Shown here: piece after piece, positions 34,225-42,269 of the stretch
Position numbering within the stretch: the stretch's first letter is position 1
Layout of the letters: each line of letters starts with the position of its first letter
Assembly: GCA_949281375.1 (NCBI GenBank)
Contig: CASDLT010000014.1
Location: 1 to 59,038 of the forward strand
Direction of reading: 5' to 3'
From: an uncultured Nitrosomonas sp.
GTDB lineage: Bacteria > Pseudomonadota > Gammaproteobacteria > Burkholderiales > Nitrosomonadaceae
DNA: 59,038 nt
Made by a program: the position numbers and the translations under genes
Notes under the pieces: model-generated
What the model was told of the DNA's origin: nothing
The model's database searches: none
The model's input: the letters and a program-made list of their open reading frames with translations, nothing else

Positions 34225-34821
34225 TCAAGGCTTTTTCATAAATCGAATCATCATGGATGTACTTGCATCAGAAGCTTTCAGTAATATCGAATGATGCTGA
34301 TCGATGGCAATCAATTGACCGTGGCCGACAATAATGTTTGCAGGCGTCGGAGGCACGCATGCGCGTTGTGTTTGCAGCTCCTCCGAAACAGCGCAGACGG
34401 AATCATATAATCGTTGCACCGCGGTCATTTCATCAGCAGGAATAGCGGCATCGCGCGCCGAAGGGCTTTTATTGCGTCCACCCGTTAAATTTCTGGAATA
34501 ACTCAACTGGCGGAAAGCTGGCGTATCTTCGATTTCAATGCGGTAAACCGTGCTGCGCCCATTCGATGCCGGCTCCTGCTTGGTATAGACATCCTCATTG
34601 ACGGAAACATAATCTTGAGCCTGCAGAATCTTCGTTATCGCTTCGGCTGGCGTATTCAGGGAAATACCTGCGATCTCGATCGCATTCAAGGAATCTTTTA
34701 CCGCGTCACGGTTCTGGCTGGCTGAAACCGAAAAACTGATGATCATCGCAATCATCAGGAATGCCAATCGGAACACCAAGGAATTTTTTTGCTCACTCAA
34801 TGAAGAAATATTACGCATCAT
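34225..34821 (-). CDS. Exported protein of unknown function
   Basis: About 198 residues. An AGGAGG lies 4-7 nt before two consecutive ATGs (34821 and 34818); a TTG just upstream is less likely. A signal peptide or anchor is present (LAFLMIAMIISFSVSA, about residues 18-35). The mature part begins NAIEIAGISLNTPAEAITKILQAQ, which resembles short periplasmic domains that sense or bind partners, but no family is certain. There is a Cys pair (VCAV, RACVPP) that could form a disulfide. It is monocistronic. Confidence 0.6.
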   Translation of the reverse strand: MMRNISSLSEQKNSLVFRLAFLMIAMIISFSVSASQNRDAVKDSLNAIEIAGISLNTPAEAITKILQAQDYVSVNEDVYTKQEPASNGRSTVYRIEIEDTPAFRQLSYSRNLTGGRNKSPSARDAAIPADEMTAVQRLYDSVCAVSEELQTQRACVPPTPANIIVGHGQLIAIDQHHSILLKASDASTSMMIRFMKKP

Positions 34822-34971
34822 CAAACCTCCTTAAGACATTCATGAAACATATGCTCAGCCGATAAGCTCATCACTCGGAACTTATACTTCTGCACAGCAC
34901 AATCTCCAACCGTTGTTAACAACCCAATTATTAAATGCAAAAAGCGCGTAGCAATTTTTGAAGTCTATGAG

Positions 34972-35448
34972 TCAATTTGACTTGTTAGGTTTTGATGGCT
35001 CGCTGCCTTTATGGTCATGCCGCGACATTGTTTCTATCAAATATTCGATCGTTTTGAGGTGTTCTTCTCTGTCGACCTTTAAAGCATCCACAACTAATTC
35101 CATGGCTATCAGCCTTTCCTTCAACTCAAAAATAGACCTCTCCTGGCCATTCAACTCATTTCTGATTGAATTGATCTCTTTAATTTTCTCCGCGTCTTGG
35201 CGAGATGAAATATAACTCTGGCCTAGAGACATTGCAGCAATCATTGTGGTTATCACTGCAACATAGAACATCTTGCTTGATGTTCTCTTTTGATCCTGAT
35301 GTGATTTAGCGGCAAATAACACCGTAACAAACGGTATTTCACTCTCCACTGAGCTTTTATTTGCGCGTTCAACAATCTCCTCTACCGAAGCCGAAAGATA
35401 CTCGGAAGCTGTAGGCGTTCCCTGCTTATTCACAAACTCAGTATTCAT
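34972..35448 (-). CDS. Single-pass membrane protein with coiled coil, unknown
   Basis: A 158-residue product. Residues 1-58 are polar, followed by a membrane helix at about 60-78 (FYVAVITTMIAAMSLGQSYI). A long helix rich in Glu/Lys/Leu heptads runs from about 82 to 145 (AEKIKEINSIRNELNGQERSIFELKERL), and the tail is polar. It resembles small coiled-coil membrane proteins but no family is recognised. No strong ribosome binding site precedes the ATG. The DNA is somewhat more AT-rich than its neighbours, so recent acquisition is possible. Confidence 0.55.
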   Translation of the reverse strand: MNTEFVNKQGTPTASEYLSASVEEIVERANKSSVESEIPFVTVLFAAKSHQDQKRTSSKMFYVAVITTMIAAMSLGQSYISSRQDAEKIKEINSIRNELNGQERSIFELKERLIAMELVVDALKVDREEHLKTIEYLIETMSRHDHKGSEPSKPNKSN

Positions 35449-35544
35449 TATTCAGCGAGCCCCAATATGAAAATAACGTGGAAGTTGCTAACGCCTGAGC
35501 AAACCACGCTGCAAAGCGGCATCGGCTTGAATGAATTTCCCATC

Positions 35545-36030
35545 TCAACCGCGAAATGCCACTTCGATCGCGGCAATGTCAATTTTCTTCATCGTCATCA
35601 TCGCGTCGAATGCCCGTTTGGCGGCTATGCGATCCGGACTGGTGAATGCCTTCGTCAGGGCAACCGGCGTGATCTGCCAGGAAATACCCCACTTGTCCTT
35701 GCACCAGCCGCACTCGCTCTCCTGGCCGCCGTTGCCGACGATCGCGTTCCAATAGCGATCCGTTTCATTTTGATCTTCGGTCGCCACCTGGAACGAAAAC
35801 GCTTCGTTATGCGTGAACGCAGGCCCGCCATTGAGTCCAAGGCACGGGATGCCCATGACGGTGAACTCGACCGTCAACACATCGCCTTCCTTTCCCGACG
35901 GATAATCCCCGGGCGCACGATGCACCGCGCCAACCGATGAATCGGGAAATGTCTCGGCGTAAAACCGCGCAGCACCCTCAGCATCGTTTTCGTACCAGAG
36001 GCAGATCGTGTTCTTTACAATCTTGGTCAT
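35545..36030 (-). CDS. PhnB-like VOC-family protein
   Basis: A 161-residue soluble protein of the vicinal-oxygen-chelate fold, in the group annotated as 3-demethylubiquinone-9 3-methyltransferase domain / PhnB-like. Typical stretches: KNTICLWYENDAEGAARFYAETFPDS at the start, GIPCLGLNGGPAFTHNEAFSFQV in the middle and CGWCKDKWGISWQITP near residue 107. The true function of these proteins is unknown and the methyltransferase name is historical. The ATG follows AAAGGAGAT. Monocistronic. Confidence 0.88.
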   Translation of the reverse strand: MTKIVKNTICLWYENDAEGAARFYAETFPDSSVGAVHRAPGDYPSGKEGDVLTVEFTVMGIPCLGLNGGPAFTHNEAFSFQVATEDQNETDRYWNAIVGNGGQESECGWCKDKWGISWQITPVALTKAFTSPDRIAAKRAFDAMMTMKKIDIAAIEVAFRG

Positions 36031-36230
36031 GTCATATCTCCTTTTGAATTTAGCGGTTACACGGTTTCACAGGGCTTCGATGTGCTTCGTATTGCGGCTT
36101 ACCTTAGAGTTAAGCGATGTCGAGGCGCGTAGCTTCTTAGGCCTAATGTTGAAGGAGGGGGATCACTAAATTAAAACCAGTGCCAAACGATTATCTGATG
36201 CCATCATTGCACTCCTTTAGAAGAATAACT

Positions 36231-36896
36231 TTAGCTTTTGCCTTTTAAACTTTGTAAGTAATTAACCAAAATATGAACACGGGTAGAAGGATTATCAGTT
36301 TGATTAGATTCAGAATCTTTAAGTGCTCTTTGAGCATTAATTTTAGCTGTCTCCAACCCAGATATTAATTTTTCAAATATTCCTAGGGCACCTTTTTGAT
36401 AATCTGGAAGACGTCCTTTTATTTTTAATTCCTCGTTGGTTTTGTCACAGATACTTTTATTTCCACTCGCAATAAAAGGTTTGCTCGTATAAACAAAATG
36501 TAATAAGAGCCAATATTCGAAACAAGGTACCGAGTTAATTGCAGTGAAATTATTCTCTTTAACTATAGTAGTGATTGCTCTTTGATAACTGGTGTGTTTA
36601 TCCTTATCAAATACACAAAAAACTTTATCGTAAGGATCTTTGTCGGCTTTTGCATTTCTCGAAAGCATTTTGGCATGTAGGTAAACACTCCATGGATCCG
36701 ATCCACAATTACCATCTACCACAACATGTGCTGTATTAAGCTGATAATAGTCTTTTATTTCATTAAAATAATTAGGCTCTGTTTTTACACCTTCGCAAAC
36801 AATCAAAACTTTTTCAAAACTTAATCTTTTGGCCTTTTTACGTTCGAGGTCTTTTTTGTTTCTTTCTCGTTTCTTATGGAAAAGCTTGTCACTCAT
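36231..36896 (-). CDS. rloB: RloB-like protein (AbiLii-like), candidate TOPRIM-type nuclease
   Basis: A 221-residue protein with a very basic start (HKKRERNKKDLERKKAKR). RloB-family motifs have TOPRIM-like spacing of acidic residues: Glu35 in VLIVCEGVKTEPNYF, Asp97 and Asp99 in KVFCVFDKDKH, and Glu127 in VPCFEYWLLLHF. RloB proteins pair with AAA ATPases in restriction loci and in the AbiL abortive-infection type of phage defence. It overlaps rloA by 4 nt. Both genes are far more AT-rich than their neighbours, a sign of horizontal transfer. Nuclease activity is inferred. Confidence 0.85.
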   Translation of the reverse strand: MSDKLFHKKRERNKKDLERKKAKRLSFEKVLIVCEGVKTEPNYFNEIKDYYQLNTAHVVVDGNCGSDPWSVYLHAKMLSRNAKADKDPYDKVFCVFDKDKHTSYQRAITTIVKENNFTAINSVPCFEYWLLLHFVYTSKPFIASGNKSICDKTNEELKIKGRLPDYQKGALGIFEKLISGLETAKINAQRALKDSESNQTDNPSTRVHILVNYLQSLKGKS

Positions 36897-38179
36897 TTAA
36901 TTTCCATTGCTGCCTTAATACTTGTTAAATATGGAAGTGCGCCATATCGCCCAGATAAATACCCTCGCTCCAGGTTCTCGACACCTTTTCGAGGACTAAA
37001 GTCTGTCAATGGATACATTTTCGTAGCCTGTTGAGTATCTTTTTCACAAAACCAGATTTGATCTCGACGAAATACATCTTGATTAAGAATTGAAGTATCG
37101 TGAGTAGTAAAGATCAATTGTGCATTCTTAGGATTTGTTTCTGAATTATGGAATAAGCTAACCAAAAATTTGACCATTAAAGGATGAAGATTATCATGTA
37201 ATTCATCAATAACAAGGATATACCCATTTTCTAGGGTATCTAACCAAGGTCCGGCTAAAGCAAAAATTTTCTGAGTACCATCTGACTCATCATCTAAATC
37301 AAATAATACTTTTCTTTGAGTTTTCTCTAGTCGATGAACTGTTTTAACTTGTACGATAGTTTTATCTTTAAATTTTTTTTCTAAATGTGTTTTAATTTCC
37401 TCTGGCATGTCATTTGGTAAATTTTGCAAATCAAATTTTTCTTTTTCTAGTTCGATATCATCAATATTGATATCGGCTGCTCTGAGAAACGAGATAATTC
37501 TTTCTTTTGTATTTTTTTTCTCACAAGCTTCAATCGAAAATCCTGGATCCCATCGACCAAAACTAGCAACATGTAGCTCATCAGCAAACCAAGAATATAC
37601 CGGTTTAAGCTGTTGATTATTAAGTTGTATTGCTGTTGAAAGAAACAGGGCATTAGAACGCGTGGCTTCTTTCCAAAGCTCTTTTTTACCTGTTAAGTTA
37701 CCCATACTTCCCCATCGGTATAGGCAGCTATCTTCGTCATAGCGCCGTTCAATCCATCTCTGCGCTTTTCCAGACGGATAAGCTAGCAACCACTCTTCAG
37801 TAATACGTTCAACTGTTGCTGAAAAACCATATTGGTAGCGTACCCCATGATTAATAAAACTAATTTCGAATTCTACAGGTTTCAAGGAGCTATCTTCATC
37901 TAATAAAAAAGGAGTTACTGGCAATTCCTCGCCGACCTGAATCTTAGTCGATGATTGCATTACTAACTGACGCATTATCCGAAGTGCTTTTATATAATTG
38001 GATTTACCTGCTGCATTTGCTCCATAAATAGCTGAACTTCTCAACAAGTAAGGCGCTGCTGATATATTTGTTAAAAAAGTATTGTTATTTGCTAACTCAG
38101 GTCCTTTTGTAGCAACCATACTGAGTGAAGCCTGTTCACGAATAGAAAGAAAATTACTTACATTAAACTCAATTAGCAT
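36893..38179 (-). CDS. rloA: RloA-like AAA ATPase (AbiLi-like), candidate defence sensor
   Basis: The start at 38179 gives the family N-terminus MLIEFNVSNFLSIREQASLSM (428 aa); the frame is open to 38242. Walker A GANAAGKS is at residues 53-60. An ABC/SMC-like second half follows with ILVIDELHDNLHPLMVKFLV (Walker B, where Asp-Glu is present) and IFTTHDTSIL (switch His). This is the OLD/RecF-like ATPase type that accompanies TOPRIM-type effectors. It overlaps rloB by 4 nt, so the pair forms a two-gene operon. Phage-defence function is inferred from family and context. Confidence 0.87.
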   Translation of the reverse strand: MLIEFNVSNFLSIREQASLSMVATKGPELANNNTFLTNISAAPYLLRSSAIYGANAAGKSNYIKALRIMRQLVMQSSTKIQVGEELPVTPFLLDEDSSLKPVEFEISFINHGVRYQYGFSATVERITEEWLLAYPSGKAQRWIERRYDEDSCLYRWGSMGNLTGKKELWKEATRSNALFLSTAIQLNNQQLKPVYSWFADELHVASFGRWDPGFSIEACEKKNTKERIISFLRAADINIDDIELEKEKFDLQNLPNDMPEEIKTHLEKKFKDKTIVQVKTVHRLEKTQRKVLFDLDDESDGTQKIFALAGPWLDTLENGYILVIDELHDNLHPLMVKFLVSLFHNSETNPKNAQLIFTTHDTSILNQDVFRRDQIWFCEKDTQQATKMYPLTDFSPRKGVENLERGYLSGRYGALPYLTSIKAAMEIK

Positions 38180-38484
38180 GCCTAAGCACCATTTAAAATC
38201 AATTTCATTAAATTTTTTGCATATTTTGTGCAAAAAAAGCACTTATTTCATTTTACATGCTTCTTATCCTTTCCGTCATTAATTTGGCGTTAACTTGAAT
38301 CTTTATCATTAAGGTAAGCTCATAACCAAGAATCCTTATCTTAATAATAGAAACCTTCAACCACAATTTCATACAATCAATCAACTACTCTTTGAATCAT
38401 TCTCCACCATACCCCAGCAAACCCCTTGAAAAACGTTTAAAATGTGCGCCCCTTTCTTGTAACTATCTTCCGCAGGTATCCGTT
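38180..38484. other. Divergent promoter region between rloA and the ABC-F gene
   Basis: AT-rich DNA without a supported gene. A hairpin of nine pairs (TTTTTTGCA with TGCAAAAAA, 38213-38237) sits about 35 nt upstream of the rloA start, where it could be in the rloA leader or be an operator. A plus-strand frame enters from 38392 but lacks conservation until the ABC-F start. Confidence 0.4.
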
Positions 38485-40089
38485 TTGATTACAACCGCCA
38501 ATATCACCATGCAATTCGGCGTCAAGCCGCTGTTTGAGAATGTTTCCGTTAAATTCGGCGGGGGTAACCGCTATGGGTTGATCGGCGCGAACGGTTGCGG
38601 CAAGTCGACGTTCATGAAAATTCTCGGCGGGGATCTGGAACCAACGTCCGGTAATGTTTCGGTCGACAGCGGCGAGCGGGTGGGCAAATTGCGGCAGGAT
38701 CAGTTTGCATTTGAAGATTGCTTGGTGATCGATACGGTGATGATGGGGCACGCGGATTTATGGCGCATCAAGCAGGAGCGCGACGCCATTTACGCCAATC
38801 CGGATGCTTCTGAGGACGATTACATGCGCGCCGCTGAGTTGGAGTCCGAGTTCGCCGAGCTGGATGGCTATTCTGCGGAAGCGCGCGCCGGTGAGTTACT
38901 GCTTGGTGTCGGCATTCCGTCTGCCCAGCATCAGGGGTTGATGAGCGCCATCGCGCCGGGTTACAAGTTACGCGTATTGCTGGCGCAGGCGTTGTTTTCC
39001 AATCCGGATATTCTGCTGCTGGACGAGCCGACCAACAACCTCGACATCAATACCATCCGCTGGCTGGAAGATGTCATCAATGCCAGCAAGAACACCATCA
39101 TCATCATTTCACATGACCGGCATTTTTTGAATAGCGTGTGCACACACATGGCTGATCTGGATTACGGCGAATTGCGCATTTATCCCGGCAACTACGACGA
39201 TTACATGACCGCTTCGACCCAGGTGCGCGAGCGCATGCTGGCCGACAACGCCAAGAAAAAAGCGCAGATCGCCGACTTGCAGTCGTTCGTCAGCCGTTTC
39301 TCCGCCAATGCATCGAAAGCCCGGCAGGCCACCAGCCGTGCTCGGCAAATCGAAAAAATCAAGCTGGAAGACGTCAAGCCATCCAGCCGCCAGTATCCGT
39401 TCATCCGTTTTGAATTCCACGACAAGGAAAAACTGCACCGGTTGGCGGTGTCCATCCAGAGCATCGGCAAGCGTTTCTCTGGCATGGATAAATCGTTGTT
39501 CAACAACCTGAGCCTGAACATTGAAGCGGGCGAAAAAGTCGCCATCATCGGCCCGAACGGTATCGGCAAAACCACGCTACTGCGCTGCCTGGCTGGCGAA
39601 TTGATGCCGGATACCGGCGAGATCAAATGGGCCGAGAAAGCCCGTCCCGGCTTTTTCCCCCAAGACCATGCGGCCGATTTCGCTGAAGATTTGACATTGA
39701 CCGAATGGATGGATCAATGGCGGCAAGGCAGCGACGACGATCAGACCATCCGCGGCACGCTGGGGCGGTTACTGTTTTCCGGCGATGACGTCAAAAAATC
39801 CACGAAAGTCATTTCTGGGGGAGAACAGGGCCGCATGCTGTTCGGCAAGCTGATCCTGCAAAAACCGAACGTGCTGCTGATGGACGAGCCGACCAATCAC
39901 CTCGACATGGAGTCGATCGAATCGCTGAACAGCGCGCTGGAAAAATATACCGGCACGCTGATTTTCATTTCCCATGACCGGGAATTCGTTTCGTCCCTGG
40001 CCACGCGGATTCTGGAAATGACACCGGACGGCATTAACGACTTCAAGGGCAATTACGACGATTATCTGCGGTCGCAGGGTATCGAGTAA
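38485..40089 (+). CDS. ybiT: ABC-F ATPase (YbiT-like)
   Basis: Soluble ribosome-associated ABC-F protein (534 aa) with two ATPase domains. Homologues begin ..[24 protein letters not shown], so I start at the TTG at 38485 ([12 protein letters not shown]), preceded by GCAGG; the frame is open to 38392 without family similarity. Walker A motifs are GANGCGKST and GPNGIGKTT. The Walker B/D-loop is [14 protein letters not shown] and [13 protein letters not shown], with a coiled interdomain linker (about 245-310). It matches E. coli YbiT more closely than EttA or Uup. It lies 19 nt before the OFA transporter. Confidence 0.92.
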   Translation: MITTANITMQFGVKPLFENVSVKFGGGNRYGLIGANGCGKSTFMKILGGDLEPTSGNVSVDSGERVGKLRQDQFAFEDCLVIDTVMMGHADLWRIKQERDAIYANPDASEDDYMRAAELESEFAELDGYSAEARAGELLLGVGIPSAQHQGLMSAIAPGYKLRVLLAQALFSNPDILLLDEPTNNLDINTIRWLEDVINASKNTIIIISHDRHFLNSVCTHMADLDYGELRIYPGNYDDYMTASTQVRERMLADNAKKKAQIADLQSFVSRFSANASKARQATSRARQIEKIKLEDVKPSSRQYPFIRFEFHDKEKLHRLAVSIQSIGKRFSGMDKSLFNNLSLNIEAGEKVAIIGPNGIGKTTLLRCLAGELMPDTGEIKWAEKARPGFFPQDHAADFAEDLTLTEWMDQWRQGSDDDQTIRGTLGRLLFSGDDVKKSTKVISGGEQGRMLFGKLILQKPNVLLMDEPTNHLDMESIESLNSALEKYTGTLIFISHDREFVSSLATRILEMTPDGINDFKGNYDDYLRSQGIE

Positions 40090-40108
40090 CCGGATAGTGA
40101 CTGGCAGC

Positions 40109-41359
40109 ATGACTGACAAAGTAACCCTATTGGGCATGAACGCCGAAAAAGGCCGCTGGATCCTGGTTGGGGTAGGATTGTTGATCAATGTTTGCCTGGG
40201 GTCGATTTACGCTTTCAGCATTTTCCGAAAACCGCTCGAATCGTTATGGGGAATCACGTCGAGCCAAAGCGGATACCCATTCATGGTGTTCCTGGCGGTT
40301 TTTGCACTGGCGATGCCTTTCGCGGGCAGCTTGATGGCAAAATGGGGCCCCAGAAATACCGCCATGCTGGGCGGTTCACTGGCCGCAGGCGGCTGGATCG
40401 CCGCCAGTCTGTCGACTGATATCACCACCTTGACCCTGTTATATGGCGTCATCGGCGGTACTGGTGCTGGCGTCGTGTATGGCTGCCCGATTGCAGTCGT
40501 CGCCAAATGGTTTCCGCAAAAAAGCGGCCTGGCGATCGGCCTCACGGTAATGGGTTTTGGCGTATCAGCGCTGGTGGTTGCGCCCCTGCTGAAAGCGATG
40601 ATCGACAACCCCGCCATTGGAATTCTGCATACCTTCCTGTATGCAGGCATCGCGTTCCTCATCATGATCCTGCTGTTAGCGCAGCTATTGCGTTTTCCGC
40701 CAGCCGACTGGCAGCCCGCGGACACAAAAACAGCTACCGGTCCAGCCATTTCACCACCGCCAGCCTCCAATCTGACCCGGCGGGAAATGCTGAAAACTCG
40801 ACATTTCTATGCGTTATGGATGACCTACACGATCGGATGCCTGGCTGGGCTGATGGCAATTGGCATAGCTTCGCCGGTAGGAACGGAAGTGGCCAAGCTG
40901 GACGCGGCCATGGCGACCCTCGCCGTTTCATTGTTCGCGATATTCAACGGCCTGGGGCGGCCTCTGTTCGGCGCCATCACCGACAAACTTGGGCCAAGAC
41001 ATACTGCCATGCTGTCGTTTGCGATGATCCTCGGCGTCTCTTTACTGGTCTCTTTTTTCGGGCATGAAAATGCCTTGCTGTACTTTTTCGCATTCTGCGT
41101 TTTATGGATGTGCCTCGGAGGATGGCTGGCGATAGCGCCCACCGCGACGGGTATATTTTTTGGAAAAAAACATTACGCGCAGAATTACGGCCTCATCTTC
41201 ACTGCCTATGGCGCCGGCGCCATCCTCGGAACTCTAATATCAGGCAACATTAAAGACCTGACCGGCAGCTACCTCGGCGCGTTTCCCATCGTTGCCGCAC
41301 TGGCGACGCTGGGAATGATCATCGCCGCCATTGGATTAAGGCCCGAGAAAGCCCAATAA
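40109..41359 (+). CDS. OFA-family MFS transporter (oxalate/formate antiporter type)
   Basis: A 416-residue inner-membrane protein with 12 predicted helices. The start is the ATG at 40109 rather than the GTG at 40097. Family signatures: VGVGLLINVCLGSIYAFSIF near the start, GGTGAGVVYGCPIAVVAKWFPQKSGLAIGL (about 115-145) and NGLGRPLFGAITDKLG (about 275). The group includes oxalate, formate and other monocarboxylate exchangers, so the substrate is not determined. It follows the ABC-F gene closely but has an unrelated job. Confidence 0.9.
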   Translation: MTDKVTLLGMNAEKGRWILVGVGLLINVCLGSIYAFSIFRKPLESLWGITSSQSGYPFMVFLAVFALAMPFAGSLMAKWGPRNTAMLGGSLAAGGWIAASLSTDITTLTLLYGVIGGTGAGVVYGCPIAVVAKWFPQKSGLAIGLTVMGFGVSALVVAPLLKAMIDNPAIGILHTFLYAGIAFLIMILLLAQLLRFPPADWQPADTKTATGPAISPPPASNLTRREMLKTRHFYALWMTYTIGCLAGLMAIGIASPVGTEVAKLDAAMATLAVSLFAIFNGLGRPLFGAITDKLGPRHTAMLSFAMILGVSLLVSFFGHENALLYFFAFCVLWMCLGGWLAIAPTATGIFFGKKHYAQNYGLIFTAYGAGAILGTLISGNIKDLTGSYLGAFPIVAALATLGMIIAAIGLRPEKAQ

Positions 41360-41468
41360 ATCCGTTAATTCTCAGGCGCTGTAACAACATGGACGCGCGG
41401 CAATTGAGGATTCAAATGACAAGAACCAAAATTCTATCTCGAAAACTTCAAAAGCAGCTTTTCCCCAG

Positions 41469-41522
41469 GTGGTCAGTTAATTTGTCGTTAGTGGGTCAGT
41501 TTTGGATTGCAGGTGACGCTGA
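41469..41522. mobile_element. Possible transposon-end remnant with direct repeats
   Basis: GGTCAGTT occurs twice, at 41471-41478 and 41494-41501, 23 nt apart, in the context GGTGGTCAGTTAATTTG and GTGGGTCAGTTTTGGATTGC. This resembles the repeated motifs near the ends of IS21-type elements. No transposase gene or paired end is present, so it is at best a scar. Confidence 0.3.
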
Positions 41523-41530
41523 AAATTCAT

Positions 41531-41549
41531 CGGTACATCCCCACAACAC
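41531..41549 (-). repeat. Possible shortened CRISPR repeat
   Basis: CGGTACATCCCCAC followed directly by AACAC matches the two ends of the type I-E repeat at 42125-42153 with one substitution, lacking the central 10 nt (the GGGTGTGGGG part). It is 514 nt from the next repeat. The match could be chance, but the same family of sequence nearby makes a decayed or deleted repeat plausible. Confidence 0.4.
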
Positions 41550-41555
41550 TTATTT

Positions 41556-41777
41556 ATGCTGACTGATCCTTTCAAAGTATTTTTCATAGATGATAATGAT
41601 ATTGTTAGATTTAAACTAAACTCTAAGGGTAACTGGATTATTCAAGTGAAAGGAATACTTTGGTGGAAAGACTACTACGCATGGGCTTATGGATCTAATG
41701 AATACTTCATAAGAGTATCGTTCGAAACCGAGGATGATGCTAAGAAATGGATAGAAGATAATAAATGGTGTATTTAA
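41556..41777 (+). CDS. Small AT-rich ORF, unknown
   Basis: A 73-residue product (MLTDPFKVFFIDDNDIVRF... ending KKWIEDNKWCI), rich in Trp, Tyr, Phe and acidic residues, with no signal peptide or membrane helix. It looks like a small beta-alpha domain. The DNA is much more AT-rich than the flanking transporter and SGNH genes, as in phage or plasmid cargo. No strong ribosome binding site precedes the ATG. The next ORF begins 9 nt later, suggesting a small operon. Confidence 0.55.
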   Translation: MLTDPFKVFFIDDNDIVRFKLNSKGNWIIQVKGILWWKDYYAWAYGSNEYFIRVSFETEDDAKKWIEDNKWCI

Positions 41778-41786
41778 GGAGAAAAA

Positions 41787-41975
41787 ATGTTCAAATTGAT
41801 TGTAATTCTAGCGATGTTTAGTCATGGTGGAATAAGTATAAGTCAACAAGATTATGGTAATTTTCCAAAAGAAGAATGTGAGAAGATTGGCTCAGAAACT
41901 ATAAAAGACTTTATTGATAGATTTAATCGTTCAGCTTCCGAGTCTTACTATCATTGCATTCCTCATAATAAGTAA
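41787..41975 (+). CDS. Small exported protein, unknown
   Basis: A 62-residue product with a strong ribosome binding site (AAGGAGAA). The start MFKLIVILAMFSHGGISIS looks like a signal peptide. The rest is polar with two cysteines (KEECEKIG, YYHCIPHNK) suited to a disulfide. This is typical of small phage- or plasmid-borne periplasmic proteins, but no family is recognised. It lies between the preceding small ORF and the truncated HD-hydrolase gene, all on one strand with short spacers. Confidence 0.6.
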   Translation: MFKLIVILAMFSHGGISISQQDYGNFPKEECEKIGSETIKDFIDRFNRSASESYYHCIPHNK

Positions 41976-41981
41976 TAAAAG

Positions 41982-42269
41982 ATGAAAAAGAATGAAATGC
42001 TGTCAAAGATGATCAAGTTAGCGACAACTCATCATAATGGACAGTTCGATAAGTCAGGTATGCCGTTTCATCTCCACGGGTGGGGGGAACACATTGCCTG
42101 GTCAAATTTTTCCTGGTGCTCAGGCGGTTCATCCCCACGGGTGTGGGGAACACTTATTGACCTCTATCTCGCGGATATCCCTTCGCAGGTTAGTCAACCG
42201 TCAGCAGAGAACCGGCGATGCCGGATTTTTATGCCGACTACCAGCAGACCTGCTAACAGCAGCGCATAA
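41982..42269 (+). pseudogene. Truncated (p)ppGpp-hydrolase-like HD-domain gene fused to CRISPR sequence
   Basis: The first 32 codons (MLSKMIKLATTHHNGQFDK, then SGMPFHLH) match the N-terminus of RelA/SpoT-type HD-domain hydrolases, in which xxALxxAxxAHxGQxRKxGxPYxxHP surrounds the first metal histidines. After FHLH (42077) the frame continues into CRISPR repeat and spacer DNA and gives unrelated residues up to a stop at 42267-42269, overlapping the SGNH gene. Only about a fifth of the domain remains. It is therefore a broken gene, joined exactly inside a repeat-like sequence. Confidence 0.6.
42064..42153 (-). CRISPR. Two-repeat, one-spacer type I-E CRISPR remnant
   Basis: The repeat at 42125-42153 is 29 nt (minus-strand form begins GTGTTCCCCACACC and ends GTGGGGATGAACCG), the standard type I-E repeat. 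A second copy at 42064-42092 differs at three positions. Between them lies a spacer of exactly 32 nt (42093-42124), the I-E spacer length. In the usual I-E orientation the array would be transcribed on the minus strand, making the degenerate copy the leader-distal one, as expected. There is no AT-rich leader to the right and no cas gene in the window, so it is an orphan remnant. Confidence 0.8.
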
